From Candidatus Helarchaeota archaeon (GTDB lineage Archaea; Asgardarchaeota; Lokiarchaeia; Helarchaeales; RDOG01): a stretch of 64,000 nt of DNA. The stretch spans positions 1 through 64,000 of the forward strand of contig JALGVI010000001.1 of assembly GCA_029838215.1 (NCBI GenBank), read 5' to 3'. Under the pieces are notes generated by a model. The model saw only the letters and a list, made by a program, of their open reading frames with translations, was not told where the DNA came from and made no database searches. The first letter of the stretch is position 1. Every line of letters begins with the position of its first letter. Position numbers and translations under genes: made by a program. This document shows positions 1 to 9,986 of this stretch, one piece after another.

Positions 1-143
1 AGACCAATAATTAGATAAGCGAGTGAACCCAAAACACCTTCTAAACTCCCGTAAGTTATCCACGCAAGTATTGAAACGCCAGTAATAAGAATTAAAATAA
101 GAAATCCTAAAGAAAACATTCGATTTGGCGATTTATCACTCAA
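1..143 (-). CDS. N-terminus of a hydrophobic (membrane) protein, truncated by the window edge
   Basis: Reverse strand reads TTG-AGT-GAT-AAA... = MSDKSPNRMFSLGFLILILITGVSILAWITYGSLEGVLGSLAYLIIG, open to the window edge; one or two TM-like stretches. Confidence 0.4.
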   Translation of the reverse strand, partial: MSDKSPNRMFSLGFLILILITGVSILAWITYGSLEGVLGSLAYLIIG

Positions 144-363
144 TTTTTTTCACCAGATTTTAGATTTAAGTTATTTATTAATTCGACATCGTGATTAAAA
201 AATGATAATCTCTTCTAAAGATTAAGCCATTGAAGTGATGAAATCGTGCGAAGTCCTGCAGGAATTTGTTAAAATCCGTGAAAGTAACCAAAATAACAAA
301 TTTTTTAAATAAAATTATCATTCTAAATGAAAAGAAATCTTACGGTAAGGAGCATAAAGAATA

Positions 364-672
364 ATGGTACAAAAAGCCCGTATTCGTCTTTCAAGCACGG
401 ATCCGACACATTTATTGAAGATTTGTAGTGAAGTAAAAAGGATTGTTAATCGAACAGGAGTAAAAATGGCAGGACCGATACCCTTGCCGACAAAAAGACT
501 GGTCGTGCCTGTTAGGAAGACTCCTTGTGGTGAAGGCACACCAACTTGGGAAAAATGGTCCATGCGGATACATAAACGGCTAATTGACATTGATGCCGAC
601 GAGAGGACCATGAGACAAATAATGCGGATCCGGATTCCTGAAGAGGTATTTATCGAGATAGAATTGAAATAA
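364..672 (+). CDS. rps10: 30S ribosomal protein S10 (archaeal/eukaryal S20e type)
   Basis: 102 aa; [13 protein letters not shown]...[57 protein letters not shown] is a typical archaeal S10. Confidence 0.97.
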   Translation: MVQKARIRLSSTDPTHLLKICSEVKRIVNRTGVKMAGPIPLPTKRLVVPVRKTPCGEGTPTWEKWSMRIHKRLIDIDADERTMRQIMRIRIPEEVFIEIELK

Positions 673-686
673 TCGTTTTTTTTTGT

Positions 687-2033
687 TCATCTATTGAATT
701 TTTCTTCAATTTGTTTTGCGATCAGGACTAGTTCATCGAATTGTTTTAGTGGGAGTTCTTTTGTTTCGAAGACGACATGTTCGGTATCATAAAGCTCCCA
801 ATTCTCGTGCAAGAGCGAGATTCCATGATGTTCCGGGCGAGAATACAGGTCCGAACCAGGATATGGCGTTGCAATGAAGAAGTTGATACGGTCCATGCCG
901 GGTTGAAGATCAAGATTGTATAGGAATTCGAGTGTTTGGTGGAAGGTTTTGGTGGTTTCTCCCGGCAGTCCGATGACAAAATAAGCCTGAACTACAATTC
1001 CTGCATTTATTGCTTTTTGCACGCCTTTTCTTACGAGTTTTAAATCCTGAACTTTTCCATTTCGCTGCAACACTTCTTTGCTTCCTGATTCGATCCCAAC
1101 AGCAACGCCCTGACAATTTGCTTCCTTAAGAAGTGCAGCCTGCTTCGATGAAAGTTTATCAATTCGAATTTCTGCACCCCAGGGGAGTTCTAATTGCTTT
1201 TTTTTGTATTCGCGGCAGAATTTTTCCATGTATCCATCTTTCAGGTTCACGTTATCGTAGAGGTTGACATACTCGTAGCCGACTTCATTAATGGAATGAA
1301 ATTCTCGCACGACGCTTTCAATTGATCTAATTCGGACATTTGGGAATAATCGTTGCCGCACGCAAAAAGAGCATTTATAAGGACAGCCACGATTAATCAC
1401 GATGGAAGCGACTAAATATTTTGGATTCTTGATGAGTTGTCGCTCGATCATGGGTATTTCTTCCAGATTCACAGGGGGTGGCATTGCATTCTGAATGATT
1501 TCATCCCTTTTTCTCCACGTAATTCCTGGAGTCCTGATTTCCTGCGGAGTGGTTTGAAGTTCATGAAGTAGTGAAGGGAGTGAGTTTTCAGCTTCCCCCA
1601 CGGCGATGAGATCGATCCACGAGTTCTCTAGAAGCGTTTTTTCAGGCAAGAAGGAAACGTGCGGCCCCCCAAAAATGATTTTTGAATCAGGGGATGAATC
1701 ACGGGCAATTCTTGCAATTTTTAATGCAAGAGGGTAGGTATTCGTTAGACAGGTGAGTCCGATAACCTTTGGCTTCTGTTCAAGAGCTTTTTGAAGTTTT
1801 CCATGCGAGTGAATGGATAGGTCAATGAATTCTACGGAAAAACCTTGTTTCCTACAGGTCGTAAATAGCTGTAGAATGCCGTTTGGTGGTTCCCTATAGA
1901 ATTGCTTGGAGCTGGCTTCGAGTTCAGTTCGTGGATTAATGAGGAGGAGATCTAAAATTATAAGCACCTGACTTGAATTCATTTCTGCAAGAAAAGTAGT
2001 AAAGAAAATTTTAATGGAATTTCTTTTATCCAA
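687..2033 (-). CDS. B12-binding-domain radical SAM protein
   Basis: 448 aa; N-terminal cobalamin-binding-like domain (VIGLTCLTNTYPLALKIARIAR...FGGPHVSFLPE) followed by radical SAM CxxxCxxC motif (RGCPYKCSFC). Confidence 0.9.
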   Translation of the reverse strand: MDKRNSIKIFFTTFLAEMNSSQVLIILDLLLINPRTELEASSKQFYREPPNGILQLFTTCRKQGFSVEFIDLSIHSHGKLQKALEQKPKVIGLTCLTNTYPLALKIARIARDSSPDSKIIFGGPHVSFLPEKTLLENSWIDLIAVGEAENSLPSLLHELQTTPQEIRTPGITWRKRDEIIQNAMPPPVNLEEIPMIERQLIKNPKYLVASIVINRGCPYKCSFCVRQRLFPNVRIRSIESVVREFHSINEVGYEYVNLYDNVNLKDGYMEKFCREYKKKQLELPWGAEIRIDKLSSKQAALLKEANCQGVAVGIESGSKEVLQRNGKVQDLKLVRKGVQKAINAGIVVQAYFVIGLPGETTKTFHQTLEFLYNLDLQPGMDRINFFIATPYPGSDLYSRPEHHGISLLHENWELYDTEHVVFETKELPLKQFDELVLIAKQIEEKFNR

Positions 2034-2093
2034 GAAAAGTGGATCATTTGAGTTTATTAAGAAGAAAAGAAGAATTAGAGAAATTAGAAAAAA

Positions 2094-2387
2094 TTAACCG
2101 AAAAGAGCACCTAGTCCAACGGTTGATTCTTCTTCTTTCTTTTCTTCCTTCTTTTCTTCTTTTTTCTCTTCCTTGACTTCTGCGGCGGGAGCAGCAGCAG
2201 CAGCGACAGGGACTGCAGCGGTTTGAATGGCTTCCTTGATATCAACACCTTCAAGCGCGGCGACTACAGCTTTGACGCGCCCTGTATCGGGGCTTGCACC
2301 TGCAGCTTTCAAGATGGATGAGATACTGTCTTCATCAATTTTTTTGCCGACTTCGTTAAGGATGAGAGCCGAATACACGTATTCCAT
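2094..2387 (-). CDS. rpl12: 50S ribosomal protein L12 (P1-type stalk protein)
   Basis: 97 aa; [30 protein letters not shown]..., Ala-rich hinge, K/E-rich stretch, terminal GLGALFG. Confidence 0.97.
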   Translation of the reverse strand: MEYVYSALILNEVGKKIDEDSISSILKAAGASPDTGRVKAVVAALEGVDIKEAIQTAAVPVAAAAAPAAEVKEEKKEEKKEEKKEEESTVGLGALFG

Positions 2388-3372
2388 GTTTCAACCTCCA
2401 TTTTTCTTTTTCTTCTTTCTTTTCTTTTTTCTCGTCAGTCTTAGTCTCTTCCGACGGAGTAGCAGAAGCTACAGAAACAATTCCTTCGGGTAGGGCATTC
2501 GGATCTTTTTCGAGTATCTTTGTAGCAAGAGCTTGTGCCTTGTAGCTTGCCATTCCCATTACATCCGAGATGAAATCATTCAAGATGATGGGAGCATTTA
2601 CCACGAGGTTTCGAGCTCTACCATGAGCTTTGATTAGAATCGGGATGATTGTATCAGGAGTTATCCACGAGATCTCAACAGCAAGCACGTGTGCATTACT
2701 GCCCGCAAGTTTCAATTGTTCAATTATTTCATCAAGGTCAATTTCAAAAGATTCTCGTGAAAGTAAGTCTTCGCCTTCAAGACCCGTGTAGATTTTTAAT
2801 CCAACCGTAATGGGCTGTATGCTTAAGCGTGAAAGAACGAGCGCAATGCTTCGGTCTACGGTTTCTCCTTTTTTCAATACCGTTTTATCTTCTTTTATCC
2901 AAATCATTCCGCTTTGAACACGAGTTTTTAGGCCCAATGTGGCTAATTCACTAATAATGGCGCCAGGCGGAAATCCCGTATTTCCAGCAGGTACAACTAT
3001 ATCTACGGGCGTGATATCTCCAGGTTTGGCGGCGATTTGCGCTTTGTTTTCGTCTAGGAATTTCTTAATCCTGAATACATTTTCTTTCGTAAAGATTATG
3101 GCTGAAGATCCTTCAAGATTATCAAGAAACTCCGCAATATTTTTCCTGTTCAATTCTTTTAATGCCAATTTAATCAGATTATTTTTCGCCATTTTGATGA
3201 CTGTGTTTATGGATCTTAGCTCTTTCCTGATTTTTTGGAGCTGCGGAGAAGGCATTTTTTCCATGCGGCATAATAACATCGTGGGATATTCATTAGCCAA
3301 CAGTCTTATTTCTTCGACAGCTCTTTTTTTCAAGGGTGAGATTTTCTTTTCATTTTTTGAGGTTACAGCCAT
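2356..3372 (-). CDS. rpl10: 50S ribosomal protein L10 (P0)
   Basis: 338 aa; typical P0 N-terminus and domains ([59 protein letters not shown]). The 3' end overlaps the L12 start in another frame. Confidence 0.95.
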   Translation of the reverse strand: MAVTSKNEKKISPLKKRAVEEIRLLANEYPTMLLCRMEKMPSPQLQKIRKELRSINTVIKMAKNNLIKLALKELNRKNIAEFLDNLEGSSAIIFTKENVFRIKKFLDENKAQIAAKPGDITPVDIVVPAGNTGFPPGAIISELATLGLKTRVQSGMIWIKEDKTVLKKGETVDRSIALVLSRLSIQPITVGLKIYTGLEGEDLLSRESFEIDLDEIIEQLKLAGSNAHVLAVEISWITPDTIIPILIKAHGRARNLVVNAPIILNDFISDVMGMASYKAQALATKILEKDPNALPEGIVSVASATPSEETKTDEKKEKKEEKEKWRLKHGIRVFGSHP

Positions 3373-3389
3373 GGCGCTTCAACACACAA

Positions 3390-4076
3390 TTATATAGCGA
3401 TTTTTACAGCAGGGCTCATGGTGGCCTTTACATATACAGATTTGAGATAATGTGAGCTTTTTTCAATATTTTGTATGAGAACATTATCAACAGCTTGAAT
3501 GTTCTCGCATATTTCTTCATCGGACATATCTTCAGTACCCACGACACATTGGACGACAGGATTTTTCTTGACTCTTAGGCGTACTGTTCGATTATAACGC
3601 TCAAGGATGCCCGCAATGTCTGCTTTGATTTCTATAATGCCTTCACCTTTCGGGGGTGCAAGGGGCATTTTCCCAGCAGGTCCGAGTGCGGGTCCCAGAT
3701 TCTTAGCCACCAGCCCCATTAATTCGCGGGCTACGATGAAGAAATCATATTCTTTGGCAAGTTTTTTCGCCATTTTTTTATCGGTCCCGAATTTTGCCAA
3801 TTCGTCCTTCTCTATTACTCGCGTGGCACCGGCATTTTTCGCTCGCAATGCTAAATCACCTTGGGCGATCACGCAAATCTTTCGTGGACGGTTCAATGGA
3901 TGTGGCAGTTTCAATTCCAGATTAATGCGATTCTTTGGTTGTTTTAAATCAATATCCTTTAAATTGAAGGTCACGTCGATAGACTGGCGAAAGTTACGTT
4001 TTTTTTCTTGGATTTTTTTCCGAATTTCACCAAGAGCTGCTAATATATTCTCTTTCTTAAGAGGCATCTGCCACAC
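3390..4076 (-). CDS. rpl1: 50S ribosomal protein L1 (true start probably the internal MPLKKENIL)
   Basis: 228 aa; GPALGPAGKMPLAPPKGEG and C-terminal SHYLKSVYVKATMSPAVKI. Confidence 0.95.
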   Translation of the reverse strand: MWQMPLKKENILAALGEIRKKIQEKKRNFRQSIDVTFNLKDIDLKQPKNRINLELKLPHPLNRPRKICVIAQGDLALRAKNAGATRVIEKDELAKFGTDKKMAKKLAKEYDFFIVARELMGLVAKNLGPALGPAGKMPLAPPKGEGIIEIKADIAGILERYNRTVRLRVKKNPVVQCVVGTEDMSDEEICENIQAVDNVLIQNIEKSSHYLKSVYVKATMSPAVKIAI

Positions 4077-4190
4077 CGGTATTGGATTTATTCTTTCTTT
4101 CGATCATCAATTAATATTAATAGGTACTTAAAAAAGTTCCGAGATCCTTTCAAACGGATTTCTACTAAATGAAGAATTTCGTCCAAGTTC

Positions 4191-4673
4191 TCAGTCCACT
4201 AATTCATCATCATGAAGTCCATCATCAATTTCTTTTTGTACATCTTTAGGACTCTTTCCATCGACCGTAATTCCCATGGAGTAACAAGTTCCCAGTACAG
4301 TTTTTGTGGCGGCTTTTAAGGATTTGTCTAAAAATTGGTCCCTTTTCATTTTTGCTATTGAGATCAGTTGTTCAAATTCGATATCTCCAACAGATTCTTT
4401 TTGATTCTGCGCTCCTTTTGGAACTCCTGCTTCCTTTAGAATAAGAGCAGACACGGGAGGGCTCCCAACTATGATTTCAAAGCTTTTATCCTCACGATTT
4501 GCTATGATTGTTACGGGAATCTTTAGCCCTTCAAAGTCTTTCGTCATTTCATTAACCTTGTTCACTACTTGTAATACGTTGACACCAGTGGGACCCAGTG
4601 CAGGACCAATTGGAGGTCCTCCGCTTGCTTTTCCACCTTCAACCAGTGCTTCAATTGTTACTTTTTCAGACAT
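4191..4673 (-). CDS. rpl11: 50S ribosomal protein L11
   Basis: 160 aa; GGKASGGPPIGPALGPTGVNVLQVVNKVNE. Confidence 0.97.
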   Translation of the reverse strand: MSEKVTIEALVEGGKASGGPPIGPALGPTGVNVLQVVNKVNEMTKDFEGLKIPVTIIANREDKSFEIIVGSPPVSALILKEAGVPKGAQNQKESVGDIEFEQLISIAKMKRDQFLDKSLKAATKTVLGTCYSMGITVDGKSPKDVQKEIDDGLHDDELVD

Positions 4674-4836
4674 TTTCGATCATCCATGGAATTTTCTATT
4701 CACGGCATTCATTAGTAGGAAATTAAATTTATTTGTTACAAAAAAGATTTAGTAAAAAAATATAAGAATTATGTACTTTGCAATTATTTACGTTTTAAAC
4801 TTGAAATGAACATCTTCTTTTCACTTCAAAGGAGGA

Positions 4837-5340
4837 ATGAAATACGTGGTGAAAATAGGTATCATGTCGGATTCACACGATAATATACAAGCAATAAAAA
4901 AAGCGGTAAAAATTTTTAATGATGAAAATGTCGCTCAAGTATTCCATGCAGGTGACGTGATTTCCCCTTTCATTGCATTCTTAGCCTTGAAAGATTTAAA
5001 ATGTGAATTCCATTGCGTTTTTGGAAATAACGATGGAGAAAAATTAGGGCTGATCAAGCAATTTGAAAACATTGGACAACATGTAGAAGGGGATTTTTAT
5101 AAGGCCACGCTTGCAAACAAGAAAATCATCATGTTTCATACACTAGATGATGAAATGATCGAAGCACTAGCGACCAAATTTAATGTTATCATTCGCGGGC
5201 ACGATCATCAAGCACGGGTGAAAAAAATGGGCGATTGTATCTTGGTCAATCCTGGAGAAACTTGTGGATATTTAACGGGGAAGGCTACCGTGGCAATCCT
5301 AGATTTAGAAAAGCTTGAAGCACGTATCGTGGAGTTATGA
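4837..5340 (+). CDS. YfcE/MJ0936-type metallophosphoesterase
   Basis: 167 aa; GIMSDSHDN...HAGDVISP...VFGNNDGE...IIRGHDHQ...LVNPGETCGYLTGKATVAILD. Confidence 0.93.
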   Translation: MKYVVKIGIMSDSHDNIQAIKKAVKIFNDENVAQVFHAGDVISPFIAFLALKDLKCEFHCVFGNNDGEKLGLIKQFENIGQHVEGDFYKATLANKKIIMFHTLDDEMIEALATKFNVIIRGHDHQARVKKMGDCILVNPGETCGYLTGKATVAILDLEKLEARIVEL

Positions 5341-6242
5341 ACATGAGTGTAAATCAACTAGATGAAAAAACGAAATCAATTATCTTGCAAGCACAACAAG
5401 CAGAAATCACGGAACACCACATATATAAAAAATTAGCCAAATCAATGAAGGATCCTCACAACAAGCAAATTCTTCAACAAATTTCAAATGATGAAATGAA
5501 ACATCATGAATTTTACAAGAATATAACTGGAGTAGAACTTAAACCAAACAAGCGCATTCTTTGGAAATATGTCATCATTTCAAAAATCTTTGGAATGACA
5601 TTCGCCTTTAAATTAATGGAAGCAGGAGAAAAGGATGCTCAGAAACTTTACCAAAGTCTTTCTGATGCCATACCTGAAATCAAGAATATCATTCAAGATG
5701 AAATCAAGCACGAAAATGAATTGATCAATCTAATAAATGAAGAACGGCTAAAATATGTTGGTTCCATTGTCCTTGGTTTGAATGATGGATTAGTAGAGCT
5801 CACGGGAGCATTAGCGGGATTTACTCTTGCATTACAGTGGAATCCACTCATTGCAATGCTGGGTCTAATTACAGGAATTGCAGGATCGCTTTCAATGGGT
5901 GCATCTGAATATCTTTCTACGAAGTCGGAGAATTCTGGTGATAAAAGTCCATTTAAAGCCGCCATTTATACGGGTGGTGCATACATTCTTGCAGTCATAT
6001 TGTTAGTATTCCCTTTTCTGCTAATTTCACCTTTTGTTCCATTTAGTCTTTATATCAGCTTAGGAATGACCTTGATTTTCGGAATAATCGTCATTGCAGG
6101 ATTCACGTTTTATATTTCAGTAGTCCAAGAGCAATCGTTTAAAAAAAGGTTCTTGGAGATGGCAGCGATAAGTCTGGGAATTGCAACTGCATCGTTCTTC
6201 ATTGGTCTGCTCCTAAGAATCTTCTTTGGTGTCGACGTGTGA
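5337..6242 (+). CDS. Ferritin-like/rubrerythrin domain fused to a VIT1/CCC1 family transporter
   Basis: 301 aa; N-terminal helical Glu/His carboxylate motifs (EITEHHIYKKLAK, ISNDEMKHHEF, IQDEIKHENE) followed by VGSIVLGLNDGLVELTGALAGFTLAL...SMGASEYLSTKSE. ATG overlaps the end of the upstream CDS. Confidence 0.93.
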   Translation: MNMSVNQLDEKTKSIILQAQQAEITEHHIYKKLAKSMKDPHNKQILQQISNDEMKHHEFYKNITGVELKPNKRILWKYVIISKIFGMTFAFKLMEAGEKDAQKLYQSLSDAIPEIKNIIQDEIKHENELINLINEERLKYVGSIVLGLNDGLVELTGALAGFTLALQWNPLIAMLGLITGIAGSLSMGASEYLSTKSENSGDKSPFKAAIYTGGAYILAVILLVFPFLLISPFVPFSLYISLGMTLIFGIIVIAGFTFYISVVQEQSFKKRFLEMAAISLGIATASFFIGLLLRIFFGVDV

Positions 6243-6343
6243 GATTACCTTTCCCACTTCTTTTTCATAAATAAATGCTGCTTGATAATATTCCCTGTTA
6301 TTGATTTGTAAAAAAAGAAGATTTTATTTTAAGAATTTTTTTT

Positions 6344-8152
6344 TCAGGAAATATTCTGTATTTTATATTCTGGCTTGATTTCAATGCCCAGTTCCTCGAG
6401 TTGGGAATCATCGACAATGCTTGGTGCTCCTCCAAGAGGTAAAATTGCCGATTTCGTTTTTGGAAATGCAATCACTTCCCTAATGTTATCTTCGCCGACC
6501 ATTAGCATTACGAGTCGATCGAAACCTATTGCAAGTCCTCCGTGTGGTGGTGCACCGTATTTTAATGCCTCGACGAGGAACGAAAAATTACGCTGAACCG
6601 TCTTTTCATCAATTCCCAATGCTTTAAACATTCTTTCTTGGATCTCAGGTTTATTTATACGAATGCTTCCGCCACCAAGCTCGAACCCATTTAGAACAAT
6701 GTCATAAGCATTTGCGATGGCTTCGGCTTGATTAGTATCAAAATTATTAATGAATTCTTTCTTGCAGGACGTAAAAGGATGATGCATTGCTACCCATCTT
6801 TCTTCATCTTCATCCCATTCAAATAGAGGAAAATCGATGACCCAGAGGAAATTAAACTTGTCCTGTGGTATGAGATCATGTTCTCTTGCTAATTTCGTGC
6901 GAACCTCACCTAAAGTTCGAAGGACGATTTTTTCTTCAGCTCCAACGAAAAGAATCAAGTCTCCTTCTCTTGCATCCATCCGCTTGATTATTTTTTGTAT
7001 TTGTTTTTCGTCAAGGAAGCGGGTTAATGGTGATTTTATTTTATCGCTTTTTATCGTGATATGTCCAATATCCTTGGCTTTATAATTCCTGACAAATCTT
7101 CGGAGCTGGCTGATGAGTTTCTCAAGTTTCTTTTTTGATAAATTTGCGAGTCCATCTGCCTTTATTGCCTTGATGCATCCTTTTGATTCGAAAATATCCT
7201 TGAAAATGGGAATGTCTTTTGGAATGAGATCCATTATGTCTTCGATTTCGAGTCCATATCGCGTGTCTGGTTTGTCCGTTCCATATCGTGACATTGCTTC
7301 CTTGTAACTCATGCGCGGAAACGGAGCTTGTAGTTTTACATTCAGGATCTTGTCAAATATTCTGACCATTATTCCTTCAACAACGCTAATGATATCATCT
7401 TGATCTATGAACGCCATCTCAAGATCAATTTGCGTGAATTCTGGCTGCCTATCAATTCTTAGATCTTCATCCCGCAAGCAACGTGCAAATTGATAATATT
7501 TATCAAAACCAGATATCATTAGCATTTGCTTGTACAATTGGGGCGATTGGGGAAGCGCATAGAATTTTCCTTTATGTATTCGACTGGGAACGAGATAATC
7601 CCTGGCACCCTCAGGCGTACTTTTCGTAAGCATTGGTGTTTCTATTTCCAAAAATCCTAACTCTTCCAGATACTTGCGGATCTCCGAAGCAATTCTTGAT
7701 CTTGTTTCAATATTTTTCTGAAATCGTGGATTTCGAAGGTCGATGTATCTGTATCGTAATCGGGAAAATATTTCCGAAGTCTGATAATCTTGCCAATTAT
7801 ATGGAAGAGTTTCACAAGCATTTAAGATTCGAATTGTTTTTACTTCGACTTCTATTTCTCCAGTGGCAAGGTTTTCATTTGTCGTTCCCTCGGGACGTTT
7901 TTTGACGATTCCTTTAATTTCAATGACGGATTCACGAGACAGAGACTTAATTTCTTTTTGTTCCTGCTCGTTGAATTTCGATAATTCCGCAACTAATTGA
8001 GTGATACCGTAATGGTCACGGATATCAATAAATATGGTACTGCCATGATCTCTAATTGAATGAGCCCAACCCTGCAAAATCACTTCTTTACTTACATCGG
8101 AAACGCGTAAACATCCGCAATCGGTTCTTTTTTTCATGAATTCAACACGCAT
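6344..8152 (-). CDS. aspS: Aspartyl-tRNA synthetase, bacterial type with GAD insertion domain (likely start at 8137, MKKRTDCG)
   Basis: 602 aa; RLRYRYIDLRNPRFQKNIETR, FLEIETPMLTKSTPEGARDYLVPSR, FYALPQSPQLYKQMLMISGFDKYYQFARCLRDEDLRIDRQPEFTQIDLEMAF, then a GAD-type insertion before LWVIDFPLFEWDE...HHPFTS, and GIGFDR-like AIGFDRLVMLM. Confidence 0.97.
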   Translation of the reverse strand: MRVEFMKKRTDCGCLRVSDVSKEVILQGWAHSIRDHGSTIFIDIRDHYGITQLVAELSKFNEQEQKEIKSLSRESVIEIKGIVKKRPEGTTNENLATGEIEVEVKTIRILNACETLPYNWQDYQTSEIFSRLRYRYIDLRNPRFQKNIETRSRIASEIRKYLEELGFLEIETPMLTKSTPEGARDYLVPSRIHKGKFYALPQSPQLYKQMLMISGFDKYYQFARCLRDEDLRIDRQPEFTQIDLEMAFIDQDDIISVVEGIMVRIFDKILNVKLQAPFPRMSYKEAMSRYGTDKPDTRYGLEIEDIMDLIPKDIPIFKDIFESKGCIKAIKADGLANLSKKKLEKLISQLRRFVRNYKAKDIGHITIKSDKIKSPLTRFLDEKQIQKIIKRMDAREGDLILFVGAEEKIVLRTLGEVRTKLAREHDLIPQDKFNFLWVIDFPLFEWDEDEERWVAMHHPFTSCKKEFINNFDTNQAEAIANAYDIVLNGFELGGGSIRINKPEIQERMFKALGIDEKTVQRNFSFLVEALKYGAPPHGGLAIGFDRLVMLMVGEDNIREVIAFPKTKSAILPLGGAPSIVDDSQLEELGIEIKPEYKIQNIS

Positions 8153-8450
8153 TAAGACTTGATTAGTAAGTTATTGGATTAGAGATTAAATTCTAAAAAT
8201 TTGATAAAAGTTTTATCACGAAGTTAATTAATCGTTCCTCTCTGATTAGATTTTCTTGCTTTGTAAAAAGAAGTTCGTTGCCCATGAAGCAAAATATTGA
8301 ACCAACTCCTCATTTAAGAAGAATAAATCGTTCTTTCAAAAATCCTTAATAAAAAATAAAAATGGTAAGATCGAAATGATCATGTAATTTCAGACTGAAG
8401 AATATTTTGTATTTTCCATGTACTAGGATAGAGAACGCGAGGTAAAAGAC

Positions 8451-9986
8451 ATGAGTAAATCGTTGGTAAAACCGTCAACAATATATATCACCGAAGTTGA
8501 TCGCCACGTCAACAATAAAATTCATGCTTGTTATAAAAAAAGTCTATTTGCTGGCACTTTTAATCCAAAATTTAAGAATACGAAAGCCGAAAAAATCATG
8601 GTTGAAGAATATAAGAAGGCACTTGGTAAGGTAATTGGAGACAAGAAATACAAGAAAGCGGTCATTAAATACAATGATTTAATGATAATGAAGAATTTTC
8701 ATCCCTCAATTTTAAGTTTAGATCTAAGAGCATTCCTGAAAGCAGTTGACACATTCGATATTGAAGAAAAATATCTCATTCCAAAACCTGGTGGCATTCT
8801 CCCGATTTTTCATAATTTAAAAATGCTGAACATGACCAAGCTCATGCAAGGATTGGATGAATATAAAATTATTAACGGAAATCGGCTAAAATTGCAACCA
8901 TATTTGACAAACAACCCCGACGTTCCAAAAGTATTCATTCCCAAAATTTTCGATAGAAACACGCTATTCATCATTTTTAACGACATTAAAACAAATAGTT
9001 TCAATGGTGCCACGATTGCAACAAAAGTAGCTGCTGTTGGCACTACAGGAAAGCGCTTGACATATCATCGCACGCTAGATCCTGATTCTGACTCAAAAAA
9101 GAATCTATTTGGCACGTGGTTAACCCTATATTGCCAAATTCTTGAGAAGATTTGCACGAAAGTCGCCACGGTAGCAAACCTCAAATACCACAAGGAAGGA
9201 AGTGACGTTTGCCAATCGACCTGCACATTCTTCGCTTCCTATCCAAATGAGAAGCCAATCATCCTTTCAGGTGATGGCATAGTACAGATCGATTATGCAG
9301 GTGAGCTCATTATATTTGGAAAACCCAGTTCCAACGTGATGAAGGCTTATCACGACATGTATGGTGGATATCCCGAGGTCCTAATGGATGGTAAAAAGGC
9401 CGATGAGCAACTACTTGCCATCCATAATGATGGGTCAAACATCGGCTATAATTTCCCCACGATAAATTTGAAAAAATATGAAAAGGTTTTTCCGGGACTT
9501 ACTGTTGAAGAGGACCAACAATGCATGGATGGCTGCTCAGGGATGCTGGATTATTCCTTGCAGATGAATATAGCACTCGGACTCTATGATTATCCGCGTC
9601 CCTGCAAGAATCGAATTAGGATCATAGCAGGTAAACCATTAAATCCAAAACCAAAGAAAAATGGAGAAATTTTAATTGCTCACGGCAATTGTGCAATAAA
9701 AGCGTGTAAAAAAGCTAAAATCAAACCCGATATAAAATTCGCAGGTTGTCCCGTGGGACCGATCCCATCGATTGTCATAAACTTCCTCATGCCCGGCTTT
9801 CCACATACTAATGACATTCGTTCGACTTACTTGCAATACGTTCCTACAATCTTCTTCGATGACATTACAAATACGTGGAAAACGTGGAAACAAGTCATGG
9901 GACTCATGATGAGTGGAAGGAACCTCGTGAGCATGCTTGACTTGATAAAGAATGTAGGCATGTTTAAGACGCGTTTTCTCCTTTAA
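8451..9986 (+). CDS. Conserved-looking archaeal protein of unknown function with clustered cysteines (possibly DUF2193-like, unverified)
   Basis: 511 aa intact ORF with good coding character; C-terminal cysteines NCAIKACKKAKIKPDIKFAGCPVGP plus CMDGCSG and DVCQSTC. No confident family assigned. Confidence 0.75.
   Translation: MSKSLVKPSTIYITEVDRHVNNKIHACYKKSLFAGTFNPKFKNTKAEKIMVEEYKKALGKVIGDKKYKKAVIKYNDLMIMKNFHPSILSLDLRAFLKAVDTFDIEEKYLIPKPGGILPIFHNLKMLNMTKLMQGLDEYKIINGNRLKLQPYLTNNPDVPKVFIPKIFDRNTLFIIFNDIKTNSFNGATIATKVAAVGTTGKRLTYHRTLDPDSDSKKNLFGTWLTLYCQILEKICTKVATVANLKYHKEGSDVCQSTCTFFASYPNEKPIILSGDGIVQIDYAGELIIFGKPSSNVMKAYHDMYGGYPEVLMDGKKADEQLLAIHNDGSNIGYNFPTINLKKYEKVFPGLTVEEDQQCMDGCSGMLDYSLQMNIALGLYDYPRPCKNRIRIIAGKPLNPKPKKNGEILIAHGNCAIKACKKAKIKPDIKFAGCPVGPIPSIVINFLMPGFPHTNDIRSTYLQYVPTIFFDDITNTWKTWKQVMGLMMSGRNLVSMLDLIKNVGMFKTRFLL

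Noticed and set aside
2100-2460. K/E-rich low-complexity repeats in L12 and L10 as possible sequence artefact
   Set aside because: Such acidic/basic hinge stretches are normal in archaeal P-stalk proteins; only the missing L10 terminal motif is notable.
3607-4131. 174-aa plus-strand ORF opposite L1
   Set aside because: Fully antisense to a conserved ribosomal protein; same logic applies to other antisense or shifted ORFs in the track (e.g. 318-611, 2939-3397, 15501-15989, 21522-21941, 23801-24169, 58971-59459).
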